The translations under genes were made by a program, and so were the position numbers. A model generated the notes under the pieces. The model was not told where the DNA came from, searched no databases, and was given only the letters and a program-made list of their open reading frames with translations. A stretch of 64,000 nucleotides of DNA from Betaproteobacteria bacterium (GTDB lineage Bacteria > Pseudomonadota > Gammaproteobacteria > Burkholderiales > Rhodocyclaceae), in the NCBI GenBank assembly GCA_028065725.1, contig JAPTVL010000420.1:105551-169550 (forward strand), given 5' to 3'. Positions 36,209 to 45,963 of this stretch are shown here, piece by piece. Within the stretch, counting starts at the first letter, position 1. Every line of letters starts with the position of its first letter.

Positions 36209-36876
36209 CGCCGCTGAAAATCGATGTCGTCTCCGACGTGGTCTGCCCCTGGTGCTTCATCGGCAAACGCCACCTCGATCGCGCCTTGGCCCTTTGGTGC
36301 GCGGAACAGCCGGACTGCGAAGTGACAGTGCATTGGCGCCCCTTCTTTCTCAATCCGGACACGCCGAACGCGGGCGAACCCTACCGGCCCTTTCTGGAGC
36401 AGAAATTCGGCGGTCCACAGGGGCTGGCCGAGGTCTGGCAGCGCGTACGCGAGGCTGGCAAGCCGGCTGGCATAACCTTCGCCTTCGAGAAGATCGAACT
36501 GCGCGCCAATACGCTGCATGCGCATCGGCTGATCCACTACGGGCAAACGAATGTCAGTGCTGGCAGTACGCCAATTACTGCTCTGGTCGAAGCATTGTTC
36601 GCGGCCCAATTCCTCGAAGGCCGTCATGTCGGCGACCGCGCGGTGCTGGCCGACGTCGCCGCCGCCTGCGACATGGACCGCGCAGCCGTGCTGGACTACC
36701 TGGAATCGGACGAAGATGCCGATGCCGTGCGCGGCGGCGCCAGCGAAGCCCGGCGCATGGGCATCAGCGGCGTGCCCTTCTTCATTTTCAACCAGCGCCT
36801 GGCCGCCTCCGGTGCGCAACCCCCCGAGGCATTGCTGCAGGTGATGCGCCAGGCCAGCAGCGAAGCCGCAGCCTGA
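36205..36876 (+). CDS. DsbA-family (FrnE-like) thioredoxin-fold oxidoreductase
   Basis: 223 aa. The active site CPWCFIGKRHLDRAL is at residue 14, and the cis-Pro region is ISGVPFFIFNQRLAASGAQ. These cytoplasmic proteins act in thiol-disulfide exchange or glutathione-dependent isomerisation. In the middle, YGQTNVSAGSTPITALVEALF appears a few residues longer than in relatives, and this patch overlaps a degenerate 21-bp repeat copy (36552-36572). It overlaps the quinone oxidoreductase gene. Confidence 0.9.
   Translation: MTPLKIDVVSDVVCPWCFIGKRHLDRALALWCAEQPDCEVTVHWRPFFLNPDTPNAGEPYRPFLEQKFGGPQGLAEVWQRVREAGKPAGITFAFEKIELRANTLHAHRLIHYGQTNVSAGSTPITALVEALFAAQFLEGRHVGDRAVLADVAAACDMDRAAVLDYLESDEDADAVRGGASEARRMGISGVPFFIFNQRLAASGAQPPEALLQVMRQASSEAAA
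36552..36572 (-). repeat. degenerate 21-bp repeat (in DsbA-like gene)
   Basis: GTC-AGTGCTGGCAGTACGCC matches the reverse consensus with about four differences. It encodes VSAGSTP in a segment that looks longer than in relatives. Confidence 0.4.
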
Positions 36877-36882
36877 ACGCGA

Positions 36883-37554
36883 CTAGCTGCGCCGGGCCTG
36901 CCCGGCAGCCTTCTGCTCGACGGCGAAGACTGCGGCTTCGACGCGCGAACTGAGGTTCAGCTTGGCCAGGATGTGCTTGACGTGCAGCTTGACGGTGTCA
37001 TGGCTGATGTCGAGCACGCGGGCGATGGCCTTGTTCGACAGGCCTTGCGAAAGCTGCTGCAGAATTTCGTGTTCGCGTGCCGTCAGCAGCTTCAGGGTGT
37101 CGGCCTTGCTGGCGGTCGCGGCGCCGCCCTGCAGCAGGTTGACCAGTTTCAGCGTCATCGCCGGCGCCACCACGGTTTCCCCACGCACCGCGCGCTGCAC
37201 CGCGTCGACCACGTCATCCGGCTCCATGTCCTTGAGCAGGTAGCCCTTGGCACCGGCCTGCAGCGCCGCGGCCAGGTCTTCCTCGGCATCGCTCACGGTA
37301 AGGATCAGCACCGGACCGTGCCAGCCGTCGGCCACCAGCTGGCGCAGCAGGCTGAGGCCGCCGTTGGGCGGCATGTTGAGATCGGTGATGACGACATCGG
37401 GCCGCGCCTCGGGCAGGATGCGACAGGCATCCTCGCCATTGCCGGCGATGCCGGCGACCTTGATGGTGCCGCGCTGCTCCAGCAGTTCGGCGAGCCCCTT
37501 GCGGAACAGGGTGTGGTCGTCGACCAGCAGAACGCGAATGGCTTCGCTACTCAT
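36883..37554 (-). CDS. NarL/FixJ-type response regulator
   Basis: 223 aa. Receiver domain with acidic pocket (LLVDDH) and phospho-acceptor Asp 58 (VVITDLNMPPNGG); LuxR-type helix-turn-helix at the C-terminus (LTAREHEILQQLSQGLSNKAIARVL). It lies 2 bp after the cognate kinase stop, hence translationally coupled. Targets unknown; NarL-like regulators usually respond to respiratory signals. Confidence 0.92.
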   Translation of the reverse strand: MSSEAIRVLLVDDHTLFRKGLAELLEQRGTIKVAGIAGNGEDACRILPEARPDVVITDLNMPPNGGLSLLRQLVADGWHGPVLILTVSDAEEDLAAALQAGAKGYLLKDMEPDDVVDAVQRAVRGETVVAPAMTLKLVNLLQGGAATASKADTLKLLTAREHEILQQLSQGLSNKAIARVLDISHDTVKLHVKHILAKLNLSSRVEAAVFAVEQKAAGQARRS

Positions 37555-37556
37555 GG

Positions 37557-38783
37557 CTAGACGTTCCCTCCCGGCGGAAAGCTGAGTCGCACCCGAAAAC
37601 CGCCTTGCGGCAGATTGACCACCTCGAGCCGGCCGCCGAGCTTCTGCGCCCGCTCGCGCATGATGGCCAGGCCGAAATGATCGCGCAATCCGGGATGTTC
37701 CTCGAAGCCGCCGACGCGGTTGGCGATGGCGAAGAAGCCCTGGCCGCCCTTGCCGTTATCTTCCACCGTGGCGGTGTAATAATCGCCCGCGGCTTCCAGG
37801 ATCATGCTGGCTTCGGTCGCGCCGGAATGGCGCGCCACGTTGGCCAGCGCTTCCTGCAGGATGTGAAAAACCTGACTTTCCTTTTCCGGCGCCAAACGCA
37901 AATCGGTCAGGCGATTGTCGTAACGCAGCGAAATTCCGGTACGCTCCTGGAAGCCGCAAGCCAGGCCCTGCAGGGCGTGTTCCAGGCCCATCGGATCCAT
38001 GCGGCTGCGAAACTGCACCAGCAGTTCGCGCAAATGGCCGTAGGCATCATCCAGTGCCTGACCGACGTCGCCGGCATATTTGGCGGTGCGCTCGAGCGAC
38101 TGGTCGGCGATCGCATCGTTGAGCATGGCCATGCGCATTTTCATGTAGGCCAGGGTCTGCGCCAGGGAATCGTGGATTTCCGCCGCCATCATCTGCCGCT
38201 CGCTGGTCAGCACGATGCGCAGGTTTTCGCGCTTGAGCCGCGCGTTCTCCAGCGCCATGCCAAGATGCTCGCCGATCGAGCGGAACAGCAGCGCGACCTC
38301 CTCGGGCAGCTCGAAGGCCTCAGGCAGAAACAGGTTGTAGGTGCCGAGCAGGCGCCCGGCCGTCTGCAGTGGCACCACCACCATGGCCTGGCAGCCGGTC
38401 TTGAAGAAGTCGCCACCGGTACGCGCATCGCAGGTCTTGAGGTCGATGTCGAACAGGGGCCGGTTCTGGCCGATGGCAATCCCGCACAGGCCGCAGTCGC
38501 GCGAAACCAGGCGCTCCCTTTCCACCACCGCCGGCGGCAAGCCGCGCGACGCCACCATGCGCAAATGCAGTCCATCGCTGGTCAGTACCCGCACCACCCC
38601 GGCATCGGCCTTGGCCAAGCGAATCATGGTGCCGAGAAAGCGGCCCAGCAGTTCGTCGAGATCGTCCTCGTCGGCGAGCGTGCTCGAAATCTCGGCCAGG
38701 ACGTGCAGCGCTTCCAGCGTATGGCTGCCGGAAGGATCGAGATCCAGATCCTGGGACGGGCTGGCGGTTTCGGGTTGGGCCAT
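37557..38783 (-). CDS. soluble NarX-like sensor histidine kinase with a cysteine-rich GAF domain
   Basis: 408 aa without TM segments. GAF domain (about 25-180) contains four cysteines at about 97, 100, 118 and 131 (DCGLCG, LKTCDA, KTGCQA), suited to bind a metal or Fe-S cluster or to act as thiol switch. HisKA_3 region with AAEIHDSLAQTLAYMKMRM (His 204) and HATPase (VEDNGKGG; HFGLAIMRERAQ) follow. Pairs with the NarL-type regulator downstream. Confidence 0.9.
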   Translation of the reverse strand: MAQPETASPSQDLDLDPSGSHTLEALHVLAEISSTLADEDDLDELLGRFLGTMIRLAKADAGVVRVLTSDGLHLRMVASRGLPPAVVERERLVSRDCGLCGIAIGQNRPLFDIDLKTCDARTGGDFFKTGCQAMVVVPLQTAGRLLGTYNLFLPEAFELPEEVALLFRSIGEHLGMALENARLKRENLRIVLTSERQMMAAEIHDSLAQTLAYMKMRMAMLNDAIADQSLERTAKYAGDVGQALDDAYGHLRELLVQFRSRMDPMGLEHALQGLACGFQERTGISLRYDNRLTDLRLAPEKESQVFHILQEALANVARHSGATEASMILEAAGDYYTATVEDNGKGGQGFFAIANRVGGFEEHPGLRDHFGLAIMRERAQKLGGRLEVVNLPQGGFRVRLSFPPGGNV

Positions 38784-38786
38784 GAT

Positions 38787-39350
38787 TCAGTCGGGAAGAG
38801 GCCAGGCGCCGGATGCGATCTTGTCCGCCCACATCAGCGCGCTGATGGTCTTGCCGTCGGTGATCTCGCCATCCTGCACCGCCAGCAGGGCATCGGCGAC
38901 GCTCATCTCGATCACTTCCAGGAATTCGCCGTGGTCGCGCTGATGCCCGACGTAGATCAGGCCGCTGGCCCAGAAGATTTCAATCCGTTCGTCGGAATAG
39001 CCGATGCATGGATGCATGGTGGCCAGGTGTCGCCAGAATTTGGCCTGGTGCCCGGTCTCCTCGCGCAGCTCGCGTTTGGCGGTGTCCAGCGGATGCTCGT
39101 CGGGATCGATCTTGCCGGCAGGCAGTTCGACGAAGACGCGCTGCAGCGGATAGCGGAACTGGCGTTCGAACAGCAGCTTGCCGTTGTCCAGCGTCGCGAC
39201 CACCACCACTGCGCCCGGATGCGCGATCCATTCGCGCACGGCCTCGTGACCATTGTTCATGCGCACCGTGTCGCGTCGCACGTGCAGCAGCTTACCGTCG
39301 AAAACCCGCTCGCTGGCGACGGTGTGTTCAATCAGGTCGGAATCATCCAT
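38787..39350 (-). CDS. Nudix hydrolase, ADP-ribose pyrophosphatase type
   Basis: 187 aa. The complete Nudix box is present (G-x5-E-x7-REL-x-EE-x-G, residues about 79-101, in PAGKIDPDE...RELREETG). Substrate binding segment HPGAVVVVATLDNG and late Glu-rich stretch resemble ADP-sugar pyrophosphatases (NudF). Three bp after it the NarX-like gene begins on the same strand. Confidence 0.9.
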   Translation of the reverse strand: MDDSDLIEHTVASERVFDGKLLHVRRDTVRMNNGHEAVREWIAHPGAVVVVATLDNGKLLFERQFRYPLQRVFVELPAGKIDPDEHPLDTAKRELREETGHQAKFWRHLATMHPCIGYSDERIEIFWASGLIYVGHQRDHGEFLEVIEMSVADALLAVQDGEITDGKTISALMWADKIASGAWPLPD

Positions 39351-39376
39351 GCTGCTGTCAGGGTAATAATTGATAC

Positions 39377-39404
39377 TTGAACTTTCATCATCAGATGTTA
39401 TCTT
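39377..39404 (+). promoter_or_regulatory. probable sigma70 promoter for the 39436 gene
   Basis: TTGAAC (39377-39382), 16-bp spacer, TATCTT (39399-39404) in a locally AT-rich gap between divergent genes. A strong ribosome site, AAAGGAGA, follows seven bases before ATG 39436. Confidence 0.5.
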
Positions 39405-39435
39405 ATATTAGCCAATATCGATAAAGGAGACATAT

Positions 39436-39891
39436 ATGTCGGGTTTGATTCCAGGCTTGGGCAGCGACGGCGTGGTGACCATCAACCGCGTGCTGCTAAG
39501 CGAAGGATATACCATCGACGACCTCGAAGAGCGCGTTGCGGTGCTCTGCGAGAACGTAAAAACCTACCACTCCGAAACCGGATTTCTCGGCGGCATGGTA
39601 GTCCTCAACAGCGGCCAGGTTTCCAACGAAGGCAGCACCGCCGGTCAGGCGGTGGCGAGTCCGTTGCAGGATCGCGAGGCGCTGATCATCACTTTCTGGG
39701 AGTCGTTTGCGCAGCACGAAGCATCACACCGCAGCGAGACCTTCCAGCCGCTGTTTCGCCAGGTTCTCGAATTGTGCGACAACGGAAATGAGGAAATCGC
39801 GTATCGCATGCTGTGGTCAGGCAAGGCTTACACGTCGAAGGAAGCAGCCGAGGCAAAGGCCGCCAAGGCACGCTACGCGAAGATCGCGTAG
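39436..39891 (+). CDS. small cytoplasmic protein of unknown function
   Basis: 151 aa. No signal or TM. Central part (ETGFLGGMVVLNSG; REALIITFWESFAQHEASH) is reminiscent of the dimeric ferredoxin-like fold of antibiotic-monooxygenase (ABM) domains, where a Phe/His-bearing strand precedes a helix, but I cannot name a family. Ala/Lys-rich tail (EAAEAKAAKARYAKIA). Its own promoter and very good ribosome site suggest substantial expression. It converges with nuoN. Confidence 0.7.
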   Translation: MSGLIPGLGSDGVVTINRVLLSEGYTIDDLEERVAVLCENVKTYHSETGFLGGMVVLNSGQVSNEGSTAGQAVASPLQDREALIITFWESFAQHEASHRSETFQPLFRQVLELCDNGNEEIAYRMLWSGKAYTSKEAAEAKAAKARYAKIA

Positions 39892-39935
39892 CCTTGTGTC
39901 CGGCAAGGTCTGGAAGAAGCTGAGGGTGCGCTGCG

Positions 39936-41417
39936 TTACAGCGAGCGCATCAGCGTGGTGGTGCAGACCAGCATCACTGCGTCGGGGAACAGGCCGAAGG
40001 CGGCCACGGCCAGACCGTTGAGCGACACCAGTACGCGCACGTCGAGACCGGCCGTGATCGGCGCCGAATCGACCGGGGCGTCGAAGTACATCAGCTTGAC
40101 CACGCGCAGGTAGTAGAAGGCGCCGACCAGCGAGAACATCACGGCAATCACGGCCACCGCCGTATAGCCGGCCTTGATGGCGGCCAGCAGCACGGCGAAC
40201 TTGGCGAAGAAGCCAATGAAGAAGGGGATGCCGGCCATGGAGAACATCATGATCAGCATCATCGCGGCAAACCACGGGCTGCGCTTGTTGAGGCCCTTGA
40301 AGTCTTCCAGGTTCTCGGCTTCGTAGCCGGCGCGCGACAGCAGCAGCACCATGCCGAAGGCGCCGAGCGACATCAGCACGTAGGCGACCGTGTAGTACAG
40401 CGCCGAACTGTAGGCATTGACGGCGGTGAAGGGATCGACCTGGCCGCCGACCAGGCCCGACATCAGGCCCAGCACCATGTAGCCCATGTGCGAAATCGCC
40501 GAGTAGGCCAGCATGCGCTTGATGTTGGTCTGCGCAATGGCTGCCAGGTTACCGAGACCGATCGACAGCACGGCCATGATCAGCAGCATCTTCTGCCAGT
40601 CCAGCGCCAGGCCGAACAGCCCATACACCAGCAGGCGCAGGGCCATGGCGAAGGCAGCCAGCTTCGGCGCCGAGCCGATGAACATGGTGATGGCCGTCGG
40701 CGCACCGTGATAGACATCGGGAATCCACATGTGGAACGGCACCAGGCCGAGCTTGAAGGCGACGCCGGCGACCAGGAAGACGAGACCGAACACCAGCACG
40801 GTCTTTTCCGCATGGCCCTGGTACAGCGCCTGCGCCACGCCGCCGAGTTCCAGGCTGCCGGTGGCGCCGTAGATCATCGACATGCCGTAGAGCAGCATGC
40901 CCGACGCCAAGGCGCCGAGCACAAAATACTTCATCGCCGCCTCGGTAGAGCGGGAGTTGTCGCGGTCGATCGCGACCAGGGCATAGAGCGAGAGCGACAT
41001 CAGTTCCAGACCGAGGTACATGGTCAGGAAGTTCGCCGCCGAGATCATCACCATCATGCCCAGCGTGGCGTAGAGCACCAGGACGTAATACTCGCCCTTG
41101 TCCAGGCCGCGCTCGGCCATGTACTGCCGGCCGTAGATCAGCATCATGATCACGGCGAGATAGGTCACCAGCTTGAGGAAGTCCGACAGCAGGTCGTCGA
41201 CGAACATGTTGCTGAAGGTCAGCGTGGTCTGTCCGTCGGAGGTGACCAGGGTAATGGCGGCGCAACCGATCAGGGTGATCACGGTCAGCATGGCAGCCAT
41301 CCAGCGGTGGGTGGCACCGAAGATCAGGTCGACAAACAGCACCAGGAAGGACATCAGCAGGAGAAAGATCTCCGGCGCCGCCGGGTACAGGTCGGGCATC
41401 ACGAAATTATTCAGCAT
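39936..41417 (-). CDS. nuoN: NADH-quinone oxidoreductase subunit N
   Basis: 493 aa, about 14 TM helices, antiporter-like proton-channel subunit of complex I. The conserved charged residues of the family lie in [17 protein letters not shown] and the broken-helix Lys region. ATG at 41417 (second ATG at 41399). Last gene of the nuo operon, 39 bp after nuoM. Confidence 0.96.
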   Translation of the reverse strand: MLNNFVMPDLYPAAPEIFLLLMSFLVLFVDLIFGATHRWMAAMLTVITLIGCAAITLVTSDGQTTLTFSNMFVDDLLSDFLKLVTYLAVIMMLIYGRQYMAERGLDKGEYYVLVLYATLGMMVMISAANFLTMYLGLELMSLSLYALVAIDRDNSRSTEAAMKYFVLGALASGMLLYGMSMIYGATGSLELGGVAQALYQGHAEKTVLVFGLVFLVAGVAFKLGLVPFHMWIPDVYHGAPTAITMFIGSAPKLAAFAMALRLLVYGLFGLALDWQKMLLIMAVLSIGLGNLAAIAQTNIKRMLAYSAISHMGYMVLGLMSGLVGGQVDPFTAVNAYSSALYYTVAYVLMSLGAFGMVLLLSRAGYEAENLEDFKGLNKRSPWFAAMMLIMMFSMAGIPFFIGFFAKFAVLLAAIKAGYTAVAVIAVMFSLVGAFYYLRVVKLMYFDAPVDSAPITAGLDVRVLVSLNGLAVAAFGLFPDAVMLVCTTTLMRSL

Positions 41418-41456
41418 CGCTTCTCTCGTGTCTCTCTTGTCGTGTGCCTGCGTTCA

Positions 41457-42932
41457 TCACAGCTTGCTCGCCGCAACATGCTTGAGCAGGTTATCCACCG
41501 AAGCGTGCATCACTTCGGTGAAGGGGAAGGGGTAGAGGCCCATGGCCAGGACGCAGGCTGCCAGCAGTCCGAGCACCAGGAATTCGCGGCCGCCGATGTC
41601 CTTGAGCTCGGCGACGTGGTCGTTGCCCACTGCGCCGAACACCACGCGCTTGATCATCCACAGGGTATAGGCGGCACCGAGGATCAGCGTCGTGGCGGCG
41701 GCAAAGCCGACCCAGAAATTGAACTTGATCGCACCCAAAATCACCATGAACTCGCCGACGAAACCCGAGGTGGCCGGCAGGCCGGAGTTGGCCATGGCGA
41801 AGAAGACGAACAGCGCGGCGAACTTCGGCATGGTGTTCACCACGCCGCCGTAGTCGGCGATCATGCGCGAATGCATGCGGTCGTACATGACGCCGACGCA
41901 GAGGAACATCGCCGCCGAGACGAAGCCGTGCGAAATCATCTGCACCAGCGCGCCTTCGATGCCGATCGGGTTGAAGATGAAGAAGCCGAGCGTGACGAAG
42001 CCCATGTGCGAGATCGACGAGTAGGCGATCAGCTTCTTCATGTCGGTCTGCACCAGTGCCACGAAGCCGATGTAGACCACCGCAATCAGGCTCAGCGCAA
42101 TCATCAGCGGCGCCAGCTGATGGCTGGCATCGGGTACGATCGGCAGCGAGAACCGGACGAAACCGTAGGCACCGAGCTTCAGCGCGATCGCGGCAAGCAC
42201 CACCGAGCCGCCGGTGGGCGCCTCGACGTGGGCATCCGGCAACCAGGTATGCACCGGCCACATCGGCACCTTGACCGCGAACGACACCAGGAAGGCGATG
42301 AAAATCAGGATCTGCGGCGCGATGCCGATGCGCAACTGGTGCCAGTCGAGGATGTTGAAGCTGCCGCCGGATTCGAGGAACAGCCAGATCAGCGCGACCA
42401 GCATCAACAGCGAGCCGAGCAGCGTGTAGAGGAAGAACTTGATCGCCGCATAGACGCGGTTCGGTCCGCCCCAGGCGCCGATGATGATGTACATCGGAAT
42501 CAGCGAGGCCTCGAAGAAGACGTAGAACAGCACGCCGTCGAGCGCGCTGAAAATGCCGTTCATGAGACCGGACATGACGAGGAAGGCGCCCATGTACTGG
42601 GCCTGCTTTTCCTCGATGACCTCCCAGCCGGCCAGCACCACCAGCACGGTGATCAGGCTGTTGAGCAGGATGAAGGGCATCGAAATGCCGTCCACTCCGA
42701 GGAAGTACTGAACGTTGAAGCGGGTGATCCAGGGCGTCTGCTCGATGAACTGCATTCCGCTCTGCGCCACGTCGAAACCGGTGTAGAGCGGGATCGTCAC
42801 CAGGAAGCCGACGACGGCCACTGCCAACGACAGCCAGCGCACCAGCGTGCGGCGCTCGGACCCTATCCAGAACACCGGTACGGCGCCAAGGATCGGGACC
42901 CAGATTGCAAGACTCAGGAGTTGCGAATTCAT
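41457..42932 (-). CDS. nuoM: NADH-quinone oxidoreductase subunit M
   Basis: 491 aa, about 14 helices, antiporter-like subunit of the complex I membrane arm. Family segments PMWPVHTWLPDAHVEAPTGG and AYSSISHMGFVTLG are intact, including the Glu before the fifth helix (FFEASLIPMYI). Start MNSQLLSL; 28 bp after nuoL. Confidence 0.96.
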   Translation of the reverse strand: MNSQLLSLAIWVPILGAVPVFWIGSERRTLVRWLSLAVAVVGFLVTIPLYTGFDVAQSGMQFIEQTPWITRFNVQYFLGVDGISMPFILLNSLITVLVVLAGWEVIEEKQAQYMGAFLVMSGLMNGIFSALDGVLFYVFFEASLIPMYIIIGAWGGPNRVYAAIKFFLYTLLGSLLMLVALIWLFLESGGSFNILDWHQLRIGIAPQILIFIAFLVSFAVKVPMWPVHTWLPDAHVEAPTGGSVVLAAIALKLGAYGFVRFSLPIVPDASHQLAPLMIALSLIAVVYIGFVALVQTDMKKLIAYSSISHMGFVTLGFFIFNPIGIEGALVQMISHGFVSAAMFLCVGVMYDRMHSRMIADYGGVVNTMPKFAALFVFFAMANSGLPATSGFVGEFMVILGAIKFNFWVGFAAATTLILGAAYTLWMIKRVVFGAVGNDHVAELKDIGGREFLVLGLLAACVLAMGLYPFPFTEVMHASVDNLLKHVAASKL

Positions 42933-42960
42933 CGGTTTTTCATTCCATCTGGCCGGTGCA

Positions 42961-45003
42961 TCAGGCCCTGTTGAACCAGAGCGTCAGCAGCGCAAAGACG
43001 CCGAAGATCATGCCGAAGGCGTACTGGTAGATGCGGCCGGTCTGGAACAGGCGCACCAAACCGGAAATCCAGCCCACCGAAGCGGCCGAGCCATTGACCA
43101 TCACGCCGTCGATCAGGATCTGGTCGCCGCCCTTCCACAGGCCGCGGCCGAGCAGTCGGGCGCCACCGGCGAAGAACCAGTCGTTGAAGCGGTCGAAGCC
43201 GTACTTCTCTTCGAGGATGGTCGCCAGGATGCCGGACTTGGCCTTGATCACTGCCGGCAGATCCGGACGCATGATGTAGAGATACCAGGCGGTGGCCGCG
43301 CCCGACAGGGCCAGCCAGAATGGCAGCGTCGTCACGCCGTGGGCCATCATGCCGAACACGCCGTGGAACTCGTGGGCCATGGTCGCCATGCCCTTGTGCA
43401 CGTCGGCGATGGTGATCGCCGTGCCGAACCAGTTGCCATAGAGAATCGTGCCGATCAGCCAGCCCGACGCAATCGCCGGGATCGACAACAGGATCAGCGG
43501 CACGGTGACGACCTTGGGCGATTCATGCGGCTCGACCGGGCCATGGTGGCCGTGATCATCGTGCGCGTCGTGGTGGGCGTGATGGCCGTGACCGTGATTG
43601 TCATGGACGTGGCGGAAACGTTCTTCGCCATGGAAGGTGAAGAAGATCAGGCGGAAGGAATACAGGCCGCCGACGAACACGGCAGCCATCGCGCAGAAGT
43701 AGGCGAAGCCTGCGCCCGGCACCTGGGACAGATGCACGGCTTCGATGATCGAATCCTTGGAGAAGAAGCCGGCGAAAGGCGGCAGGCCGGCATTGGCGAT
43801 GGCGCCGATCAGCATCGTGGCGTAGGTGATCGGCAGGTACTTGCGCAGGCCGCCCATCTTGCGCATGTCCTGCTCGTGGTGCATGGCGATGATCACCGAA
43901 CCGGCGCCGAGGAACAGCACGGCCTTGAAGAAGGCATGCGTCATCAGATGGAAGATCGCCACCGAGTAGGCCGAGGCACCCAGCGCCATGGTCATGTAAC
44001 CGAGCTGCGACAGCGTCGAATAGGCAACCACGCGCTTGACGTCGGTCTGGACGATGGCGATCAGGGCCATGAACAGGGTGGTGATGGCGCCGATGACGAT
44101 GACGAAGGACAGCGCGGTGTCGGACAGCTCGAACAGCGGCGACATGCGCGAGACCATGAAGATACCGGCGGTGACCATGGTCGCGGCATGGATCAGCGCG
44201 GAGATCGGAGTCGGGCCTTCCATCGAGTCGGGCAGCCAGACATGCAGCGGGAACTGTGCCGACTTGCCCATGGCGCCGATGAACAGGCAGATGCAGGCGG
44301 CGGTAATCAGCGGCCAGCCGGTGACGGCCTCGGTCATTGCGGCCAGTTCGTTGCGCTTGCCGAACACCGTGGCGTAGTCGAGGCTGCCGGCGTAGGCGGC
44401 GATCAGGCCGATGCCGAGCAGGAAGCCGAAGTCGCCGACGCGATTGACCAGGAAGGCCTTGAGGTTGGCGTAGATCGCCGTCGGCCGCACCGACCAGAAG
44501 CCGATCAGCAGGTAGGACACCAGGCCCACCGCCTCCCAGCCGAAGAACAGCTGGACGAAGTTGTTGCTCATCACCAGCATCAGCATCGAGAAGGTGAACA
44601 GCGAGATGTAGCTGAAGAAGCGCTGGTAGCTGTTGGTGCCGGCCTTGCTGTCGGCCGGCCAGTTGTCCTCGTCGTGCGCCATGTAGCCGATGGTGTAGAC
44701 ATGCACCATGAGCGAGACGAAGGTAACGACGAGCATCATCAGCACGGTCAGCTGGTCGATCAGGAAGCCGATCTCCAGCTTCAGGCCACCCGATTCCATC
44801 CAGGTGTAGATCGCGCCGTTGAAGATGTGGCCGGCCTGCACGTCGCGGAAGATCAGGACCGACAGCAGGAAGGCGATCGCCACGCCGAGCGTCGTTACGG
44901 TATGCGCGCCCTTGCGACCGAGGATTCCGCCGAAGAATCCGGCGAGGATCGCGCCAGCCAGCGGAGCGAGTGGAACCAGCAGATAGAGTGTCTTCATGCC
45001 CAT
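42961..45003 (-). CDS. nuoL: NADH-quinone oxidoreductase subunit L
   Basis: 680 aa, the largest membrane subunit with the long lateral helix near the C-terminus. Motif FPLHVWLPDSMEGPTPISAL is intact. A loop between helices (around residue 470) is unusually His-rich (VHDNHGHGHHAHHDAHDDHG), longer than in many homologues and able to bind metal; significance unknown. Starts ATG-GGC-ATG; either Met is possible (45003 or 44997). Confidence 0.96.
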   Translation of the reverse strand: MGMKTLYLLVPLAPLAGAILAGFFGGILGRKGAHTVTTLGVAIAFLLSVLIFRDVQAGHIFNGAIYTWMESGGLKLEIGFLIDQLTVLMMLVVTFVSLMVHVYTIGYMAHDEDNWPADSKAGTNSYQRFFSYISLFTFSMLMLVMSNNFVQLFFGWEAVGLVSYLLIGFWSVRPTAIYANLKAFLVNRVGDFGFLLGIGLIAAYAGSLDYATVFGKRNELAAMTEAVTGWPLITAACICLFIGAMGKSAQFPLHVWLPDSMEGPTPISALIHAATMVTAGIFMVSRMSPLFELSDTALSFVIVIGAITTLFMALIAIVQTDVKRVVAYSTLSQLGYMTMALGASAYSVAIFHLMTHAFFKAVLFLGAGSVIIAMHHEQDMRKMGGLRKYLPITYATMLIGAIANAGLPPFAGFFSKDSIIEAVHLSQVPGAGFAYFCAMAAVFVGGLYSFRLIFFTFHGEERFRHVHDNHGHGHHAHHDAHDDHGHHGPVEPHESPKVVTVPLILLSIPAIASGWLIGTILYGNWFGTAITIADVHKGMATMAHEFHGVFGMMAHGVTTLPFWLALSGAATAWYLYIMRPDLPAVIKAKSGILATILEEKYGFDRFNDWFFAGGARLLGRGLWKGGDQILIDGVMVNGSAASVGWISGLVRLFQTGRIYQYAFGMIFGVFALLTLWFNRA

Positions 45004-45010
45004 GTGCCCG

Positions 45011-45316
45011 TTAGCCCTTCAGGCGGTCGAGGTCTTCGACTTCGATCGAGGACAGGTTGCGGAACAGCACCACCAGAATCGCCAGGCCGATGCCTGACTC
45101 GGCGGCAGCCACGACGAGGATGAAAAACACGAAGAGCTGGCCCGAGAGGTCATTGAGGTAATGCGAAAAGGCGACAAAATTCAGATTCACGGCCAGCAGC
45201 ATCAGTTCGATGGCCATCAGCAGCACGATCAGGTTCTTCCGGTTGAGGAAAATGCCGACGATGCTGATGGCGAACAGGATGGCGGCCAGGATCAGGTAAT
45301 GCGACAGCGGGATCAT
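45011..45316 (-). CDS. nuoK: NADH-quinone oxidoreductase subunit K
   Basis: 101 aa, three TM helices, MrpC-like. The two membrane Glu residues needed for coupling are present ([29 protein letters not shown]). The start overlaps the nuoJ stop (ATGA). Confidence 0.96.
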   Translation of the reverse strand: MIPLSHYLILAAILFAISIVGIFLNRKNLIVLLMAIELMLLAVNLNFVAFSHYLNDLSGQLFVFFILVVAAAESGIGLAILVVLFRNLSSIEVEDLDRLKG

Positions 45317-45945
45317 GCCTGCTCCCCCTTGTTTGCCGACGCGGGAAGTTCGACTTCCGGCGCCATTTTGACCAGGCGCATGCGGTCCCTGCTCTTGACC
45401 GCGATCTGGTCCGAAGGATGCATGGTCCTGGTGTCCTTGCGCCGGCGCAGGGTCAGCATCACGGCGGCGATGATGCCTACCAGCAGGATCACCGAAGCGA
45501 TTTCGAAGGGATAGGCGTAGTCGGTATACAGCACGCGCGCCAGTTCCTTGGTATTGCTGTAGTTGGCTGGCAGATTATGCGGCGGCAGGCTGGCCAGACC
45601 GAAATAGCGGCCCGAGAGCACCATGGCCATCTCTGCGACCATCAGGCCGCCGACCAGCGCGCCCAGGGGCAGGTTTTTCCAGAAGCCCTGACGCATCCGC
45701 TCGATATTGATGTCGAGCATCATCACCACGAACAGGAACAGCACCATCACGGCGCCGACATAGACCATGATCAGCGCCAACGCCAGGAACTCCGCCTGCA
45801 GCAGCATCCACAGGCCCGCCACGTTGAAGAAAGCCAGCACCAGGAACAGGGCGGCATGCACCGGATTGCGCGCCGTGATCACGCGCAGTGCGGCCAGAAC
45901 CGTCACTGTGGAGAATACGTAGAAAAGTAGGGTCTTGAATTCCAT
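45313..45945 (-). CDS. nuoJ: NADH-quinone oxidoreductase subunit J
   Basis: 210 aa, five helices, the family pattern [20 protein letters not shown] containing the pi-bulge region is present. The hydrophilic C-terminal tail is somewhat long and basic-to-acidic ([19 protein letters not shown]). Confidence 0.95.
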   Translation of the reverse strand: MEFKTLLFYVFSTVTVLAALRVITARNPVHAALFLVLAFFNVAGLWMLLQAEFLALALIMVYVGAVMVLFLFVVMMLDINIERMRQGFWKNLPLGALVGGLMVAEMAMVLSGRYFGLASLPPHNLPANYSNTKELARVLYTDYAYPFEIASVILLVGIIAAVMLTLRRRKDTRTMHPSDQIAVKSRDRMRLVKMAPEVELPASANKGEQA

Positions 45946-45963
45946 GGCGGGGTCAGCGGGGCA

